A DNA stretch of 64,000 nt from Pseudarthrobacter sp. NamB4 (GCF_005796185.1 NZ_VAHM01000004.1:186001-250000), one strand, 5' to 3'. Counted from the first letter of the stretch, positions 17,128 through 27,181 are shown. A program made the numbers and translations. Notes: a model not told the origin generated them from the sequence alone.

Positions 17128-17712
17128 CTAGCCCTCAGTCCTTGACCACTTGGTGAATCGGTAGCGGGTGCCGTTGGCGGCCGTCAACCAGCCGTCCGGC
17201 GGTACGGAGACGGTAGCCTCCCAACTGGTGCCAAGCTCTGGAGCGAACGTGTCGCCGTCGGCCTTTACATCGATGGTGGTGACCACCGCGACGTTGGCGA
17301 GGGCGGTGGACTGGCGGAAGATCTCGCCGCCCCCCAGGATCCAGACGGTGTCGCCCCCGTCGACGAACTGCGATTCGAGCAGGGCGTCATCCAGCGAAGG
17401 AACCACGACGGCGCCCTCCGCCTCGGGTGTGTCGGCCCAACTTCTCTGCCGGGTAATGACAATGTTCGTTCGCCCGGGAAGGGGCCGGTACTTCTCCGGG
17501 AAGGACAGCCAGGTCTTGCGGCCCATGATCACCGGGTGCCCGATGGTCAGTTTGGTGAAGTGCCTGAGGTCCTCCGGCAGATGCCAGGGCATGTCCCCGT
17601 CCTTGCCGATGACGCCGTCAGGGGTCTGGGCCCATATCAGGCCAACGCCAGTGACGGAGGCTGCCAATTCCTCCGTGAAGGACTGCGGATCGGTGGAGTA
17701 ATCGGTGCTCAT
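17128..17712 (-). CDS. folA: Dihydrofolate reductase
   Basis: Reduces dihydrofolate with NADPH, regenerating the cofactor oxidised by ThyA. 194 residues, of which the first 20 or so are an extension before [28 protein letters not shown] carries Asp48, the proton-donor position, and MGRKTW the NADPH site. ATG overlaps the thyA stop by four bases, so the two are coupled, matching their linked reactions. Confidence 0.97.
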   Translation of the reverse strand: MSTDYSTDPQSFTEELAASVTGVGLIWAQTPDGVIGKDGDMPWHLPEDLRHFTKLTIGHPVIMGRKTWLSFPEKYRPLPGRTNIVITRQRSWADTPEAEGAVVVPSLDDALLESQFVDGGDTVWILGGGEIFRQSTALANVAVVTTIDVKADGDTFAPELGTSWEATVSVPPDGWLTAANGTRYRFTKWSRTEG

Positions 17713-18512
17713 ACAGCGATCGGCGCCTTAATAGTGGGGTGGTGCTTGTAGCCCACCACGTCGAAGTCCTCCAGGGTGTAGTCGAAGATCGACGCCGGCT
17801 TCCGGGTGATCTTCAGCTGCGGGTACTCATAGGGTTCCCGCTCCAGCTGCTTGAGGACCTGGTCCATGTGGTTCTCGTAGATGTGCACGTCACCTCCGGT
17901 CCAGATGAACTCGCCGGGTTCCAGACCCACCTGCTGGGCCACCATGCAGGTCAGCAGTGCGTAGGAGGCGATGTTGAAGGGCACGCCCAGGAACATGTCT
18001 GCGGAGCGCTGGTACAGCTGGCAGGAGAGCCTGCCGCCGGCCACGTAGAACTGGAAGAACGCGTGGCATGGGGGCAGCGCCATGTCGTGAAGTTCCGAGA
18101 CGTTCCAGGCGGACACAATGTGCCGGCGGGAGTCCGGGTTGCACTTTAGGTTTTCGATGAGTTCCGCGATCTGGTCTATGTGCCCGCCGTCAGGCGTGGG
18201 CCAGCTGCGCCACTGGACGCCGTAGACGGGTCCCAGGTCCCCGTCCTCGTCAGCCCATTCGTTCCAGATGGTGACGCCCTGGTCCTGCATCCACTTGATG
18301 TTGGTGTCGCCGCGCAGGAACCACAGGAGTTCCACCGCCACGGATTTGAAGTGCACGCGCTTGGTGGTGATCAGCGGGAAGCTTTTGCCCAGGTCAAAAC
18401 GCATCTGGCGGCCAAAAACGCTGGTGGTTCCGGTGCCGGTGCGGTCCGCTTTATGCGTGCCGGCAGCCAGGACATCGCGCAGGAGGTCTTCATAGGGAGT
18501 TGGGATGCTCAC
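17709..18512 (-). CDS. thyA: Thymidylate synthase
   Basis: Methylates dUMP to dTMP using methylene-tetrahydrofolate. 267 residues, the usual bacterial length. DRTGTGT near residues 23-29, catalytic Cys149 in LPPCHAFF, and the C-terminal IKAPIAV, which closes over the active site, are all intact. First gene of a thyA-folA-membrane protein operon on the minus strand. The classic ThyA is present, so this organism does not depend on ThyX from this locus. Confidence 0.97.
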   Translation of the reverse strand: MSIPTPYEDLLRDVLAAGTHKADRTGTGTTSVFGRQMRFDLGKSFPLITTKRVHFKSVAVELLWFLRGDTNIKWMQDQGVTIWNEWADEDGDLGPVYGVQWRSWPTPDGGHIDQIAELIENLKCNPDSRRHIVSAWNVSELHDMALPPCHAFFQFYVAGGRLSCQLYQRSADMFLGVPFNIASYALLTCMVAQQVGLEPGEFIWTGGDVHIYENHMDQVLKQLEREPYEYPQLKITRKPASIFDYTLEDFDVVGYKHHPTIKAPIAV

Positions 18513-18567
18513 GCCCCAAGTCTATCCGGCTTGGGCCGGGCGTCCGGGAACCGGACCCCGGCCGGGG

Positions 18568-19563
18568 TCAGTCGTCAAACGGCTTGAACTGCTCCACCGC
18601 GACGATCCTCTTCCGTCCGCCGGGCGCCACGTGGCACACCACCAGCTCGCCCGGCGACAGATAGGGCTCCTTCGCCGGCAGGAGGATGCGCAGGTGCGGG
18701 GACATGTGGTGGGCGAGCTGCCCGAACACCGTGGGAAGCGCCGGGCGGTGCGTGCAGACGGCCACCGCGCGCTGCTTGTCGAAAAGCGCCTCGATGACGG
18801 CTGCAGTTTTCTTGGGGCTGCGCTGATGCCGGTGTTCGGTAAGCGCCTCTGCGAGCTTCACCTTCGCGCCCGCGGCTTTTGCATAGGGGGCGACGGTTGC
18901 GACGCACCGCAGCCAGGGACTGGTCACCACCCGCAGCGGTTTCCAGGCATGCAGAAGCCTGCTCACAGCCTTCGCCTGCCGTGTTCCGGTGGCGGCGAGG
19001 GGGCGTTCGCCTTCAGCCTTGCTCCAGGATGAGCGCGGCTTGGCCTTGGCGTGACGGAGAACCAGGAGCGGCCACGTATCCAGCTCCCCGCGCCTGTGCG
19101 CTTCCTGCAGGGCCTTCAGGGGGACGACGTCGGAGGGATTGGACAGCAGTGACGCCGCCTTTTCGGGGAGGCACCACATCAGGCTGTCCACCTCCTTGCC
19201 GTCCGGCAGCAGCCTTGCTCCGTTCACCTTGACGGCCCAGTAGTGGACCACCTTGAGCCCGGACGGCACGTGGTAGTGGATGGGCGGCAGCGGGATACCC
19301 AGCTGCGCCGTAAGCCCGATCTCCTCCTGAATTTCCCGGACAGCGCACTCAGGGATGGTTTCGCCGTCGTCTATCTTGCCCTTCGGCCATGACCAGTCGT
19401 CATAGCGCGGCCGGTGGATCAGCAGCACTTCAAGCCGGTCCTTCACCACCCGCCAGGGCAGCGCTCCGGCAGCCGTTACTGCTACTGGTTCCCCCGGATG
19501 GTCTGTCTGGTCTGCTACGAGTGCATCGCTCGACAGGACAGTGGCTTCAACGTCGCTCGACAA
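18568..19563 (-). CDS. NUDIX hydrolase with C-terminal histidine phosphatase domain (MutT1-like)
   Basis: 331 residues in two parts. The NUDIX box GX5EX7REX2EEXG runs over residues 62-84 (GKIDDGETIPECAVREIQEE), and a histidine phosphatase domain starts with LRHAKAKPRSSW (Arg170, His171). Mycobacterial MutT1 has this architecture and sanitises 8-oxo-dGTP and diadenosine polyphosphates. The start is TTG 19563, with AAAGGG overlapping the ppk stop; no better start exists before the NUDIX domain. ppk and mutT1 are neighbours in Mycobacterium too. A 27-base duplication affects the N-terminus. Confidence 0.9.
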   Translation of the reverse strand: MSSDVEATVLSSDALVADQTDHPGEPVAVTAAGALPWRVVKDRLEVLLIHRPRYDDWSWPKGKIDDGETIPECAVREIQEEIGLTAQLGIPLPPIHYHVPSGLKVVHYWAVKVNGARLLPDGKEVDSLMWCLPEKAASLLSNPSDVVPLKALQEAHRRGELDTWPLLVLRHAKAKPRSSWSKAEGERPLAATGTRQAKAVSRLLHAWKPLRVVTSPWLRCVATVAPYAKAAGAKVKLAEALTEHRHQRSPKKTAAVIEALFDKQRAVAVCTHRPALPTVFGQLAHHMSPHLRILLPAKEPYLSPGELVVCHVAPGGRKRIVAVEQFKPFDD

Positions 19564-19572
19564 AACAGTGGC
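19526..19572. repeat. 27-base-period duplication at the mutT1-like start
   Basis: TCGCTCGACAGGACAGTGGC (19526-19545) recurs as TCGCTCGACAAAACAGTGGC (19553-19572), 18 of 20 bases identical and nine codons apart. On the minus strand it duplicates the segment containing the TTG start, giving a repeated LSSD near the N-terminus. Confidence 0.65.
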
Positions 19573-19575
19573 CCT

Positions 19576-21825
19576 TTACCGGCGGCTCAGGCTGCGCTGC
19601 CGGGGGCGGGACGCCAGCAGAAAGGACTGGACGTCCTCAAGAGGTCTGCCGTCGTCGGAAAGGTGGTGCCGGCTCCAGTTTCCCTCGTGGTCCAGGTGCC
19701 AGCTGGAGGTTCCCGGAGCCATGTAGCGCCGCAGCAGGTCAAGGACATAGTTGATGTCATCGGCGCTGGCCAGCTGGACCAGTGCTTCCACCCTGCGGTC
19801 CAGGTTGCGGTGCATCATGTCCGCCGAGCCGATGTACACCACGGGGTCCCCGGCATTGGCGAAGGCGAACACGCGGGAGTGTTCCAGGAACCGGCCCAGG
19901 ATGGAGCGGACGGTGATGTTCTCGCTGAGGCCCGGCACTCCCGGGCGGAGGGAGCAGATGCCGCGGACCACCACGTCCACCTTGACGCCCGCCTGAGAGG
20001 CACGGTACAGGGAATCGATGATGGCCTCGTCCACCATGGAGTTCACCTTGATCTGCACGCGGCCGGGTATTCCCGCGCGGGCATTGCGGATCTCGGTCTC
20101 AATGCGGTCGATCAGTCCCGAGCGCACGGAGCGCGGTGCCACCAGCAGCCGCTTGAAAGTGGACTTCGGGGCGTAGCCGGAGAGCTGGTTGAACAGCTTG
20201 GACAGGTCCTCGCCCACTTGGTCGTTGGCAGTCAGCAGGCCCAGGTCCTCGTAGTAGCGTGCCGTCCGGGGGTGGTAGTTGCCGGTGCCGATGTGGCAGT
20301 AGCGGCGCAGCCCATCAACCTCCTGACGCACCACCAGGGACAGCTTGCAGTGGGTCTTGAGGCCAACAATGCCGTAAACCACGTGCACGCCGGCCTGCTC
20401 AAGCTTCCGTGCCCAGGAGATGTTCGCCTGCTCATCGAAACGGGCCTTGATCTCCACCAGGGCCAGTACCTGCTTGCCGGCCTCCGCGGCGTCGATCAGC
20501 GCGTCAACGATTGGAGAGTCGCCGGAGGTGCGGTAGAGGGTCTGCTTGATTGCCTGGACCTTGGGATCGGCCGCGGCCTGCTCCAGGAAGGCCTGGACGG
20601 AGGTCGAGAACGAGTCATAGGGGTGGTGCAGCAGGATGTCCCGGCGGCGCATGGCAGCGAAGACGTTGGCGGCCTTGGACGTTTCGGACTCGTTGAGGAA
20701 ACGGGAAGTGTGCGGGACGTGCTTGGGGTAGTGGAGGTCCGCGCGGTCGATCCCGGCGATAACGGACAGTCCGCGGAGGTCCAGGGGAGCCGGTACCGAG
20801 TACACCTCCGATTCCTCCACCCCCAGTTCGCGGATCAGGAGCGCCCGGATGTTGGGGTTGATGTCGTTGGTGACCTCGAGCCGCACCGGCGGGCCGAAGC
20901 GTCGCCGCAGGAGTTCCTTCTCGAGGGCTTGCAGGAGGTTCTCGGCGTCGTCCTCCTCGACCTCCACGTCCTCGTTGCGGGTAACGCGGAAGGTGTGGTG
21001 TTCCAGGACCTCCATGCCGGGGAACAGCTTGTCCAGGTGCACCGCGATGACATCTTCCAAGGCAATGAAGCGGGCCACGCGCCCGGGCACGGCGCCTGCG
21101 CGCGGGCCATCAATGGAGATCAGGCGCGGCAACTGGTCCGGCACCTTGACGCGCGCGAACAGTTCCTTGTCGCTGATGGGGTTCCGCACCACCACGGCGA
21201 GGTTCAGCGAGAGGCCTGAAATGTAGGGGAACGGGTGCGCCGGGTCCACCGCCAGGGGCGTCAGGATGGGGAACACCTTTTCAGCGAACATCACACTGAG
21301 CTGCTGCCGGGCAGCATCATCCAGTTCATCCCACTGCATCAGGTGGATGTGCTCGTACGCCAGTGCGGGCCGGATTTGCTCCGCATACACCTGCGCGTGC
21401 CGCTGCTGGAGCCGGTGGGCTTCCTCGCTGATCTGTTCAAGGACCTCCACCGGGCTGAGGCCGGCAGGGGAGGGGACTGCCAGGCCGGTGGCAATGCGCC
21501 GCTTGAGGCCGGCCACGCGGACCATGAAGAACTCGTCAAGGTTGGAGGCGAAGATCGAGAGGAAGCTGACGCGTTCCAGCAGGTGCAGGGTGGGATCCTC
21601 GGCCAGTTCCAGGACCCGGGAGTTGAAGGCAAGCCAGCTCAGCTCACGGTCGAGGAAGCGGTCCGGCCGGATATCGCCTTCGGGCTGCAGGTTGGGCGCG
21701 AACTCGGGAATGTCGATGCGGTCCTGGGTGGCCCGTGACGCCGGAACCTCCGACGAACCGAAGCGGGCACGCACCGGCACCGCAACGTCCTGGGACGTGG
21801 CTGTTCCGGAAGGTTCCGGGTTCAT
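19576..21825 (-). CDS. ppk: Polyphosphate kinase 1
   Basis: Reversibly transfers the gamma phosphate of ATP to polyphosphate. 749 residues, typical of PPK1. The N-terminal domain contains [14 protein letters not shown] and [13 protein letters not shown]; the phosphotransfer His492 is in GLKTHCKL, and [12 protein letters not shown] and the [10 protein letters not shown] segment complete the active site. ATG 21825 has AAAGGAG upstream and was chosen over an in-frame ATG at 21897. Just twelve bases separate it from the MutT1-like gene, so they form an operon. Confidence 0.96.
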   Translation of the reverse strand: MNPEPSGTATSQDVAVPVRARFGSSEVPASRATQDRIDIPEFAPNLQPEGDIRPDRFLDRELSWLAFNSRVLELAEDPTLHLLERVSFLSIFASNLDEFFMVRVAGLKRRIATGLAVPSPAGLSPVEVLEQISEEAHRLQQRHAQVYAEQIRPALAYEHIHLMQWDELDDAARQQLSVMFAEKVFPILTPLAVDPAHPFPYISGLSLNLAVVVRNPISDKELFARVKVPDQLPRLISIDGPRAGAVPGRVARFIALEDVIAVHLDKLFPGMEVLEHHTFRVTRNEDVEVEEDDAENLLQALEKELLRRRFGPPVRLEVTNDINPNIRALLIRELGVEESEVYSVPAPLDLRGLSVIAGIDRADLHYPKHVPHTSRFLNESETSKAANVFAAMRRRDILLHHPYDSFSTSVQAFLEQAAADPKVQAIKQTLYRTSGDSPIVDALIDAAEAGKQVLALVEIKARFDEQANISWARKLEQAGVHVVYGIVGLKTHCKLSLVVRQEVDGLRRYCHIGTGNYHPRTARYYEDLGLLTANDQVGEDLSKLFNQLSGYAPKSTFKRLLVAPRSVRSGLIDRIETEIRNARAGIPGRVQIKVNSMVDEAIIDSLYRASQAGVKVDVVVRGICSLRPGVPGLSENITVRSILGRFLEHSRVFAFANAGDPVVYIGSADMMHRNLDRRVEALVQLASADDINYVLDLLRRYMAPGTSSWHLDHEGNWSRHHLSDDGRPLEDVQSFLLASRPRQRSLSRR

Positions 21826-21953
21826 GGCATCTCCTTTACCTGGCCGTTGATGCTGGCGCTTCCGGCCTGCGCGGTTCTGCTTCAACCTTACAAGCATTCA
21901 TTGCGCCCAAGCCCGCTGATTTCCCGTCTGTCCCCTCCACGTCAGCCAGGGGG

Positions 21954-22925
21954 CTAACCCGCTGGCACCGGTCCATACATGACGTCCATGTCCCACCGGG
22001 TAAACCCCAGCCGGCGGTATAGCGCCACAGCGGGTGCATTATCAGCATCGGTGTACAGCATGACGGCGTGCAGCCCCAGTTCCTGGAGGTACTTGATGCC
22101 GGCTACCGTGAGTGCCTTGCCAAGGCCCATGCCCTGCGCTTCGGGGGCCACGCCCACGGCGTAAACCTCACCAATGGCAGGATGCGCGCCGTGCCGGGGG
22201 TGCACTTTGGTCCAATGGAAGCCGAGCAGCCGGCCCTCCCTGTCCTCGGCGAGGAGGAAACCTGCAGGGTCGAACCAGTCCTCGGCCATCCGCGCCTCCA
22301 GGTCGGCGCGCGTCAGGCTCCCTTGCTCGGGATGGTGGGCAAAAGCCGCCCGGTTCAGCGCCAGCCAGGCGTCCTCGTCGCGGCCCGGGACAAAGGCCCT
22401 CAGTGACACCCCCTCCGGCAGCACCACCTCGGGAAGGTCCGCACCCGCCGTCGTCAGCCTCATTTTCCACAGCTCACGGATGGGGCCAAAGCCGTAGCGG
22501 GCAGCGAGGTCGGCCGCGGCTTCATGATTGCCGTGGGACCAGGCCTTCAACCCGGCCAGTCCTCGGCTGTCCTTGAGGGCGCCCACCAGGCGGTCCGCCA
22601 CGCCCTGGTTCCGGTAGCTGGGGTGCACCGCGATTTCCAGTACTCCGGTGCCGTCCGGTGCTTCCACCACCACCGCGAAACCGGCAAGGTCCTGGCCGGT
22701 GGCGGGGTCTGAGTCCTCGTCCGGGGCATACAGCGCCAGGGTCATCAGCGAGTGATCGCCGCTGTCCCCGGCCTTCATGGTCACCAGGGTCTGCTCGGAA
22801 ATGGAGGGGTTGCCGTCTGATTCCTCCGCAGCGGCCAGGAGATCCCGGCAGTCCTTCAGGAGCTGACGGTCAACGCCGCCGCGTTCAGCATGGACAGGCC
22901 ACTTCTCAGGGTGCGCTGGAGTCAT
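21954..22925 (-). CDS. mshD: Mycothiol synthase
   Basis: Acetylates Cys-GlcN-Ins with acetyl-CoA to complete mycothiol, the low-molecular-weight thiol of actinobacteria. 323 residues with two GNAT domains; the acetyl-CoA loop of the C-terminal one reads VAPEAQGMGLGKALTVAGI, and the end WDMDVMYGPV is typical of MshD. In Mycobacterium tuberculosis mshD also sits next to glnR, as here, which supports both names. Confidence 0.93.
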   Translation of the reverse strand: MTPAHPEKWPVHAERGGVDRQLLKDCRDLLAAAEESDGNPSISEQTLVTMKAGDSGDHSLMTLALYAPDEDSDPATGQDLAGFAVVVEAPDGTGVLEIAVHPSYRNQGVADRLVGALKDSRGLAGLKAWSHGNHEAAADLAARYGFGPIRELWKMRLTTAGADLPEVVLPEGVSLRAFVPGRDEDAWLALNRAAFAHHPEQGSLTRADLEARMAEDWFDPAGFLLAEDREGRLLGFHWTKVHPRHGAHPAIGEVYAVGVAPEAQGMGLGKALTVAGIKYLQELGLHAVMLYTDADNAPAVALYRRLGFTRWDMDVMYGPVPAG

Positions 22926-22959
22926 GAGGCAAGGCTATACGGGAAGCGCGGAGGATGGT

Positions 22960-23658
22960 TCAGGCCTCTGTCAGCTCATCTTCCTGCTGGCGCACCAGCG
23001 TGAGGCGGTATCCCACGTTGCGCACGGTGCTGATGAGGTTCTCGTGGTCCGCCCCCAGCTTCGCGCGCAGGCGCCGGACGTGGACGTCCACTGTGCGGGT
23101 GCCGCCGTAATAGTCGTAGCCCCATACCTCGGTGAGCAGCTGCTGGCGGGTGAAGACGCGCCCCGGGTGCTGCGCCAGGTATTTCAGCAGCTCGAATTCC
23201 TTGAAGGTCAGGTTCAGAGGGGCGCCGTTCACGCGGGCGGTATAGCTCGCCTCATCGATGATGACGCCGGCGGCACGGATCTCCGTGGGCGCGTCCTCCT
23301 GCTCCGGGACCGCGCGCGCAACGGAAAGCCTGATGCGGGCCTCCACTTCCGCGGGACCGGCGGAATCAAGGACTATGTCGTCCACTGCCCAGGCGGAGGA
23401 AACGGCGGCCATGCCGCCTTCGGTGAGGATAAGGACCAGCGGGGCGCTGAGGCCTGTCGCCTTAAGGAGCTGGGTCAGTGAGCGGGCACCGACCAGATCC
23501 TTGCGCGCGTCCAACAGGACGATGTCGCAGGGATCGGTCTCCAGCAGCGCAGTGGGCTCGGCAGGGAGAATATGGACCCGGTGGTTCAGCAATTCCAAGG
23601 CAGGCAGGATGTCCACCGAAGTGCCAGTGCTGTTCGTCAAGAGCAGGATGTGCGACAT
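22960..23658 (-). CDS. glnR: GlnR-type OmpR-family response regulator
   Basis: 232 residues: a receiver-like domain (1-115) with Asp50 in IVLLDARK, then an OmpR-type winged helix with [17 protein letters not shown] and [17 protein letters not shown]. Actinobacterial GlnR controls nitrogen assimilation and is an orphan regulator whose Asp pocket is not phosphorylated in the standard way. No kinase gene is adjacent. TTGGAGGAACA before ATG 23658 settles the start; the frame extends 56 codons upstream without support. It is 34 bases upstream of mshD. Confidence 0.85.
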   Translation of the reverse strand: MSHILLLTNSTGTSVDILPALELLNHRVHILPAEPTALLETDPCDIVLLDARKDLVGARSLTQLLKATGLSAPLVLILTEGGMAAVSSAWAVDDIVLDSAGPAEVEARIRLSVARAVPEQEDAPTEIRAAGVIIDEASYTARVNGAPLNLTFKEFELLKYLAQHPGRVFTRQQLLTEVWGYDYYGGTRTVDVHVRRLRAKLGADHENLISTVRNVGYRLTLVRQQEDELTEA

Positions 23659-23997
23659 TGTTCCTCCAAGGGCCGTCCGCGCATCATTGGGCGACTGAAC
23701 CGGATTTTCACCGGCCGGTACTGGCTTCCTGCTCCGGTATCGGGCCACGGGTAAAGCGCCGGCCGGCCACCTCAGCAGGGAGCGTAGCTGAGCCTTGAGT
23801 ATACCCGGCAGCGTGTCCGGAGCCACGGATCCGGCCCCGAAAAGGGTACGTTTTGCGACATATGCGGTTCATATAAGGCAGGATTGAGGCAGGGCCCCGA
23901 CGCCCTCCCGGGAAGAGCGGCCCCGCCTTTCCAGGTCGACGCCAGGATGGGATTGCAGCGCAGTGAGTGCACAAACTAAGTCCAGGCCGGGCTCCGC
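23659..23997. other. Divergent intergenic region between glnR and a membrane protein gene
   Basis: About 340 bases that must hold promoters in both directions. AT-rich patches around 23850-23877 (ATATGCGGTTCATATAAG) are the likeliest promoter area, but I could not fit boxes with good spacing. No coding potential is credible here. Confidence 0.5.
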
Positions 23998-24765
23998 ATG
24001 ACCGCGGAGCTGCAGGCGCCTGCGCGGTCTTTGGGCTCCTGGACCATCGGGGTTGCGGGAATGGCAGGCCTCGCCGCCATTGTTGCCGGTGTCTACACGT
24101 CGCGGGAGGCGCTGGTGGCCCTGGCCGTGGCCATCGCCGCCGCCATCGGTTTCGGCTGGCCGCACTTCCTTCGTATTCCGGCCAAGAAGACCTTGGCCGC
24201 CGTAATTGCGCTGCCAGGTGCCGGGGCCGCGGTCGCTGCCGGCTGGACGCCGGCACCCGGATACCTGGACTGGACCCCCTCGTTCATTGCCCTGGGCATG
24301 ATGGCGGTCTTCGTGGTGCAGTTGATCCGCGGTACCGGCCAGGCCCAGCGGCTGGAATCCACGCTCGGGTGCTGCGCAGGGGTACTGCTCGCTTGCCTGG
24401 GATCCGGATGGATAGCAGGTGCGCGCTTCAACGGCGTCCGCGAGATGCTGCTCGTGGCGGCCATCAGTGCCGCGGTGGCCCTGCTTGCCGGGCTGATCCG
24501 CTGGCCCGACAGCATCGTGGCGCCCCTCAGCATCGTCATGGCAGGGCTGGCCGGGCCGCTGGCCGGGCTGGTCTTGTCGGATATCGCCGTGCTGCCCGCC
24601 GTCGTCTTCGGCGTGGTGGTGGGGGCAGTGCTGGCGAGCTTCCGCCGGCTTGCCACCCTCCGCGGCGCGCCCCTGAACATTCCTGCGGCCCTGAGCATGG
24701 GCCTTGCCCCTGTTGCAGCGGTGGGATCGCTTGCCTACTTCATAGACAAACTACTCATCTACTAA
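23998..24765 (+). CDS. Polytopic membrane protein of unknown function
   Basis: 255 residues with about seven or eight hydrophobic helices and short loops, strongly Ala/Gly-rich. No signal peptide or recognised catalytic motif. The position next to glnR and upstream of nitrobindin does not define a role. The overlapping frame starting at 23967 lacks hydrophobic pattern and is a shadow. Confidence 0.75.
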   Translation: MTAELQAPARSLGSWTIGVAGMAGLAAIVAGVYTSREALVALAVAIAAAIGFGWPHFLRIPAKKTLAAVIALPGAGAAVAAGWTPAPGYLDWTPSFIALGMMAVFVVQLIRGTGQAQRLESTLGCCAGVLLACLGSGWIAGARFNGVREMLLVAAISAAVALLAGLIRWPDSIVAPLSIVMAGLAGPLAGLVLSDIAVLPAVVFGVVVGAVLASFRRLATLRGAPLNIPAALSMGLAPVAAVGSLAYFIDKLLIY

Positions 24766-24770
24766 CGCGT

Positions 24771-24776
24771 TAGGAT
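24771..24776 (+). promoter_or_regulatory. -10 box of a leaderless micro-gene
   Basis: TAGGAT is followed by six bases and ATG at 24783, the same geometry as upstream of 14363. Confidence 0.5.
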
Positions 24777-24782
24777 GGCATC

Positions 24783-24896
24783 ATGTCCGTACTTGCTTTT
24801 GAAATCTTCTTCCTTGTCCTGCTCGGCATCGCCAGCCTCGCCATGGCCTGGTTTGCCGGCTTTGTGGTCTACCGCCTCTTCAAAGGCCAGAAGTAG
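24783..24896 (+). CDS. 37-residue single-helix membrane peptide
   Basis: MSVLAFEIFFLVLLGIASLA begins a peptide that is hydrophobic up to residue 30 and ends in YRLFKGQK, so it should insert with the basic C-terminus in the cytoplasm. A -10 box sits six bases upstream of ATG. The codon choice is as GC-rich as the neighbours. Too short for most gene finders. No family recognised; function unknown. Confidence 0.6.
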   Translation: MSVLAFEIFFLVLLGIASLAMAWFAGFVVYRLFKGQK

Positions 24897-24938
24897 ACCT
24901 CCAATTTCCGGAGCTAGCCGTTTCCAGAGGTAATTGCT

Positions 24939-25547
24939 GTGCCCATTGAGATTCCGACAGATCTGACCCCGGAACTTGTTCCGCTTTCCTGGCTCATTGG
25001 TGAGTGGGAGGGCCGCGGCCGCCTTGGCAGCGGGGACGAGGACTCCGAGCACTTCATGCAGCACGTGTCCTTTACCCACAACGGGCTGCCCTACCTTCAG
25101 TACCGCGCAGAGAGCTGGCTGACCGACGACGACGGCACGCGCCTGCGGCCGCTCACCGTCGAGACCGGCTTCTGGGCGCTTGAGCGCAAGCAGCTTGATG
25201 CCGACGGCGGTCCGGGCCTTATCCCCGCGGATATCGTTCCAGCGCTCAAGAGCGCGGACGAGGTGGAGGCGCTGCGCAACAGCGAGGGCGGCTTCGACAT
25301 CTCGGTGTCCATCTCGCACCCAGGCGGCATTTCCGAGCTGTACTACGGGCAGATTAAAGGCCCGCAGATCCAGCTCACCACGGACATGGTGATGCGCGGC
25401 AGCCATTCGAAGGATTACAGTGCCGCCACCCGGATCTTCGGCCTGGTGGACGGCAACCTCCTTTGGCGTTGGGACGTAGCCGTGGGCGGCAAGGAAGGCA
25501 AGGGCCTGGAAGCGCACGCCTCAGCCTTCCTTAAGAGAGTGTCCTGA
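24939..25547 (+). CDS. Nitrobindin / FABP-like heme protein
   Basis: 202 residues with the nitrobindin beta-barrel signature GxWxGxG (GEWEGRG, residues 21-27) and a His near position 193 in LEAHASAFL as the likely heme ligand. Nitrobindins bind ferric heme and isomerise peroxynitrite to nitrate; Mycobacterium Rv0813c is the model and also lies close to glnR-mshD. GTG start after a GAGG-like site. Cytosolic. Confidence 0.88.
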   Translation: MPIEIPTDLTPELVPLSWLIGEWEGRGRLGSGDEDSEHFMQHVSFTHNGLPYLQYRAESWLTDDDGTRLRPLTVETGFWALERKQLDADGGPGLIPADIVPALKSADEVEALRNSEGGFDISVSISHPGGISELYYGQIKGPQIQLTTDMVMRGSHSKDYSAATRIFGLVDGNLLWRWDVAVGGKEGKGLEAHASAFLKRVS

Positions 25548-25643
25548 CTCCTCCCGGTACTGATTGGGGACATTTGCAGGCCCCAAACCGGCCTTGTCGC
25601 GAAAACCCGGAATACTGCTGAGCCCCAAGGACTTCTACTCAAT

Positions 25644-26729
25644 ATGACTACTCCCAGCCCCCTGTTGTCGCGCCCTGGCGCCGTCGAGGCGGCCGGCGCG
25701 GACGCCGGCGTCGCCGCCCACTACGGTGAGCCCCTCCGGGAGCAGCGCGCCCTCGCGGCCGGAACCGCCGTCGTCGACCTCTCCCACCGCGGCGTGGTCA
25801 CGGTGGCCGGTCCGGACCGCCTGAGCTGGCTCAACACCCTTTCCTCGCAGCAGGTTGCCGGCCTCCGCCCGGGTGAATCCAGCGAACTGCTCCTCCTGAG
25901 CGTCCAGGGCAGGATCGACTTTGATGCCCGCGTGATTGATGACGGCGGGACCACCTGGCTGATTGTCGAGGCCGCCGAGGCCGCACCGCTGGCAGGGTTC
26001 CTCAACAGGATGAAGTTCATGCTGCGGGTGGAAATCGCCGATGTTTCGGCGGACTGGGGGGTCATCGGCAGCACCAAGGCTGTGCCCGAGTGGCAGGACC
26101 TGCTGTTCTGGCAGGATCCGTGGCCGCACGTGGGGGCGGGCGGGTACTCCTACGCGACTGTTCCGGAGGGAAGTCACCCCGGGCTGGAACGCCCCTGGTT
26201 CGAATACCTGGTGCCCGCCGCCGAGCTGGAGCAGAGGGTGGCCGAGCGGACGCTCGCGGGAACGCTCGCGGCGGAAGCGCTGCGGGTGGCTGCCTGGCGG
26301 CCAAGGATCGGTGCCGAGACGGACGACAAGACCATTCCGCACGAACTGGACCTCCTCCGCACGGCCGTCCACCTTGCCAAGGGCTGCTACAAGGGGCAGG
26401 AAACGATCGCGCGTGTCCACAACCTCGGGCACCCGCCCCGCCGGCTCGTCTTCCTGCAGCTGGACGGTTCGCAGCACACGCTGCCCCAGGCCGGAAGTCC
26501 GGTCCTGCTGGGGGAGCGGAAGGTAGGAACAGTCACCTCCGTGGCCCAGCACTACGAGATGGGCCCGGTTGCCCTGGCAGTCATAAAGCGTTCCGTCGGC
26601 CCGGATGAAATACTGACGGTCCTGGATGGTGATGAGCCTTATCCTGCCGCCCAGGAAATCATTGTTGCCCCTGACGCCGGCCAGGTCGTGGGGCGCCAGA
26701 CCGGATTCCTCAAGGGGCCACGCGCATGA
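25644..26729 (+). CDS. ygfZ: YgfZ/GcvT-domain folate-binding protein
   Basis: 361 residues with the aminomethyltransferase-like fold. The YgfZ signature K-G-C-Y-x-G-Q-E is at residues 246-253, with Cys248 as the redox-active residue. YgfZ helps maintain iron-sulfur enzymes in a folate-dependent way. The N-terminus LREQRALAAGTAVVDLSHRG matches the GcvT group. Its stop overlaps the next ATG by four bases, coupling it to the ankyrin-repeat gene. Confidence 0.88.
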   Translation: MTTPSPLLSRPGAVEAAGADAGVAAHYGEPLREQRALAAGTAVVDLSHRGVVTVAGPDRLSWLNTLSSQQVAGLRPGESSELLLLSVQGRIDFDARVIDDGGTTWLIVEAAEAAPLAGFLNRMKFMLRVEIADVSADWGVIGSTKAVPEWQDLLFWQDPWPHVGAGGYSYATVPEGSHPGLERPWFEYLVPAAELEQRVAERTLAGTLAAEALRVAAWRPRIGAETDDKTIPHELDLLRTAVHLAKGCYKGQETIARVHNLGHPPRRLVFLQLDGSQHTLPQAGSPVLLGERKVGTVTSVAQHYEMGPVALAVIKRSVGPDEILTVLDGDEPYPAAQEIIVAPDAGQVVGRQTGFLKGPRA

Positions 26730-27133
26730 CCGACAACACCTCCAATCCAACGGCAGGGCCCGGCGACGAGACGCTGGCCCTGGCGGAGACGCTCTTCCAG
26801 GCTGCCAGGGAGGGGAATACCGCGCTGCTGCGTGCCTATCTGGAGGCGGGGGCTCCCGCCACCCTGACGAACGCCGCCGGTGACTCGCTTCTGATGCTGG
26901 CCGCCTACCATGGCCATGCCGAGACCGTTCAGCTGCTGCTTCAGCATGGCGCCGACGCCGGCGGCACCAATGACCGGGCCCAGACTCCGCTGGCCGGGGC
27001 CGCGTTCAAGGGTTACCCCGACGTGGCCCGCGTCCTGCTGGACGCCGGGGCCGATCCTGACGCCGGTACCCCGTCTGCCCGGGCCGCCGCGCAAATGTTC
27101 GCCCGCCAGGAGATCCTCGATCTCCTGGGTTAG
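26726..27133 (+). CDS. Ankyrin-repeat protein
   Basis: 135 residues holding about three ankyrin repeats from residue 25 on (AAREGNTALLRAYLEAGAP, then LMLAAYHGHAETVQLLLQHG, then GAAFKGYPDVARVLLDAGAD). No signal peptide, so probably a cytosolic protein-interaction module. Translationally coupled to ygfZ by an ATGA overlap; its partner is unknown. Confidence 0.88.
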   Translation: MTDNTSNPTAGPGDETLALAETLFQAAREGNTALLRAYLEAGAPATLTNAAGDSLLMLAAYHGHAETVQLLLQHGADAGGTNDRAQTPLAGAAFKGYPDVARVLLDAGADPDAGTPSARAAAQMFARQEILDLLG

Positions 27134-27181
27134 TTTCGCCGGGTTCCGCCCGGCAGCCGACACCCCGTGAAGGATGGCCGA

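Noticed and set aside
27167..27181. Upstream GTG start of the MFS gene
   Set aside because: It has no ribosome site, whereas GTG 27182 has AAGGA at a good distance.
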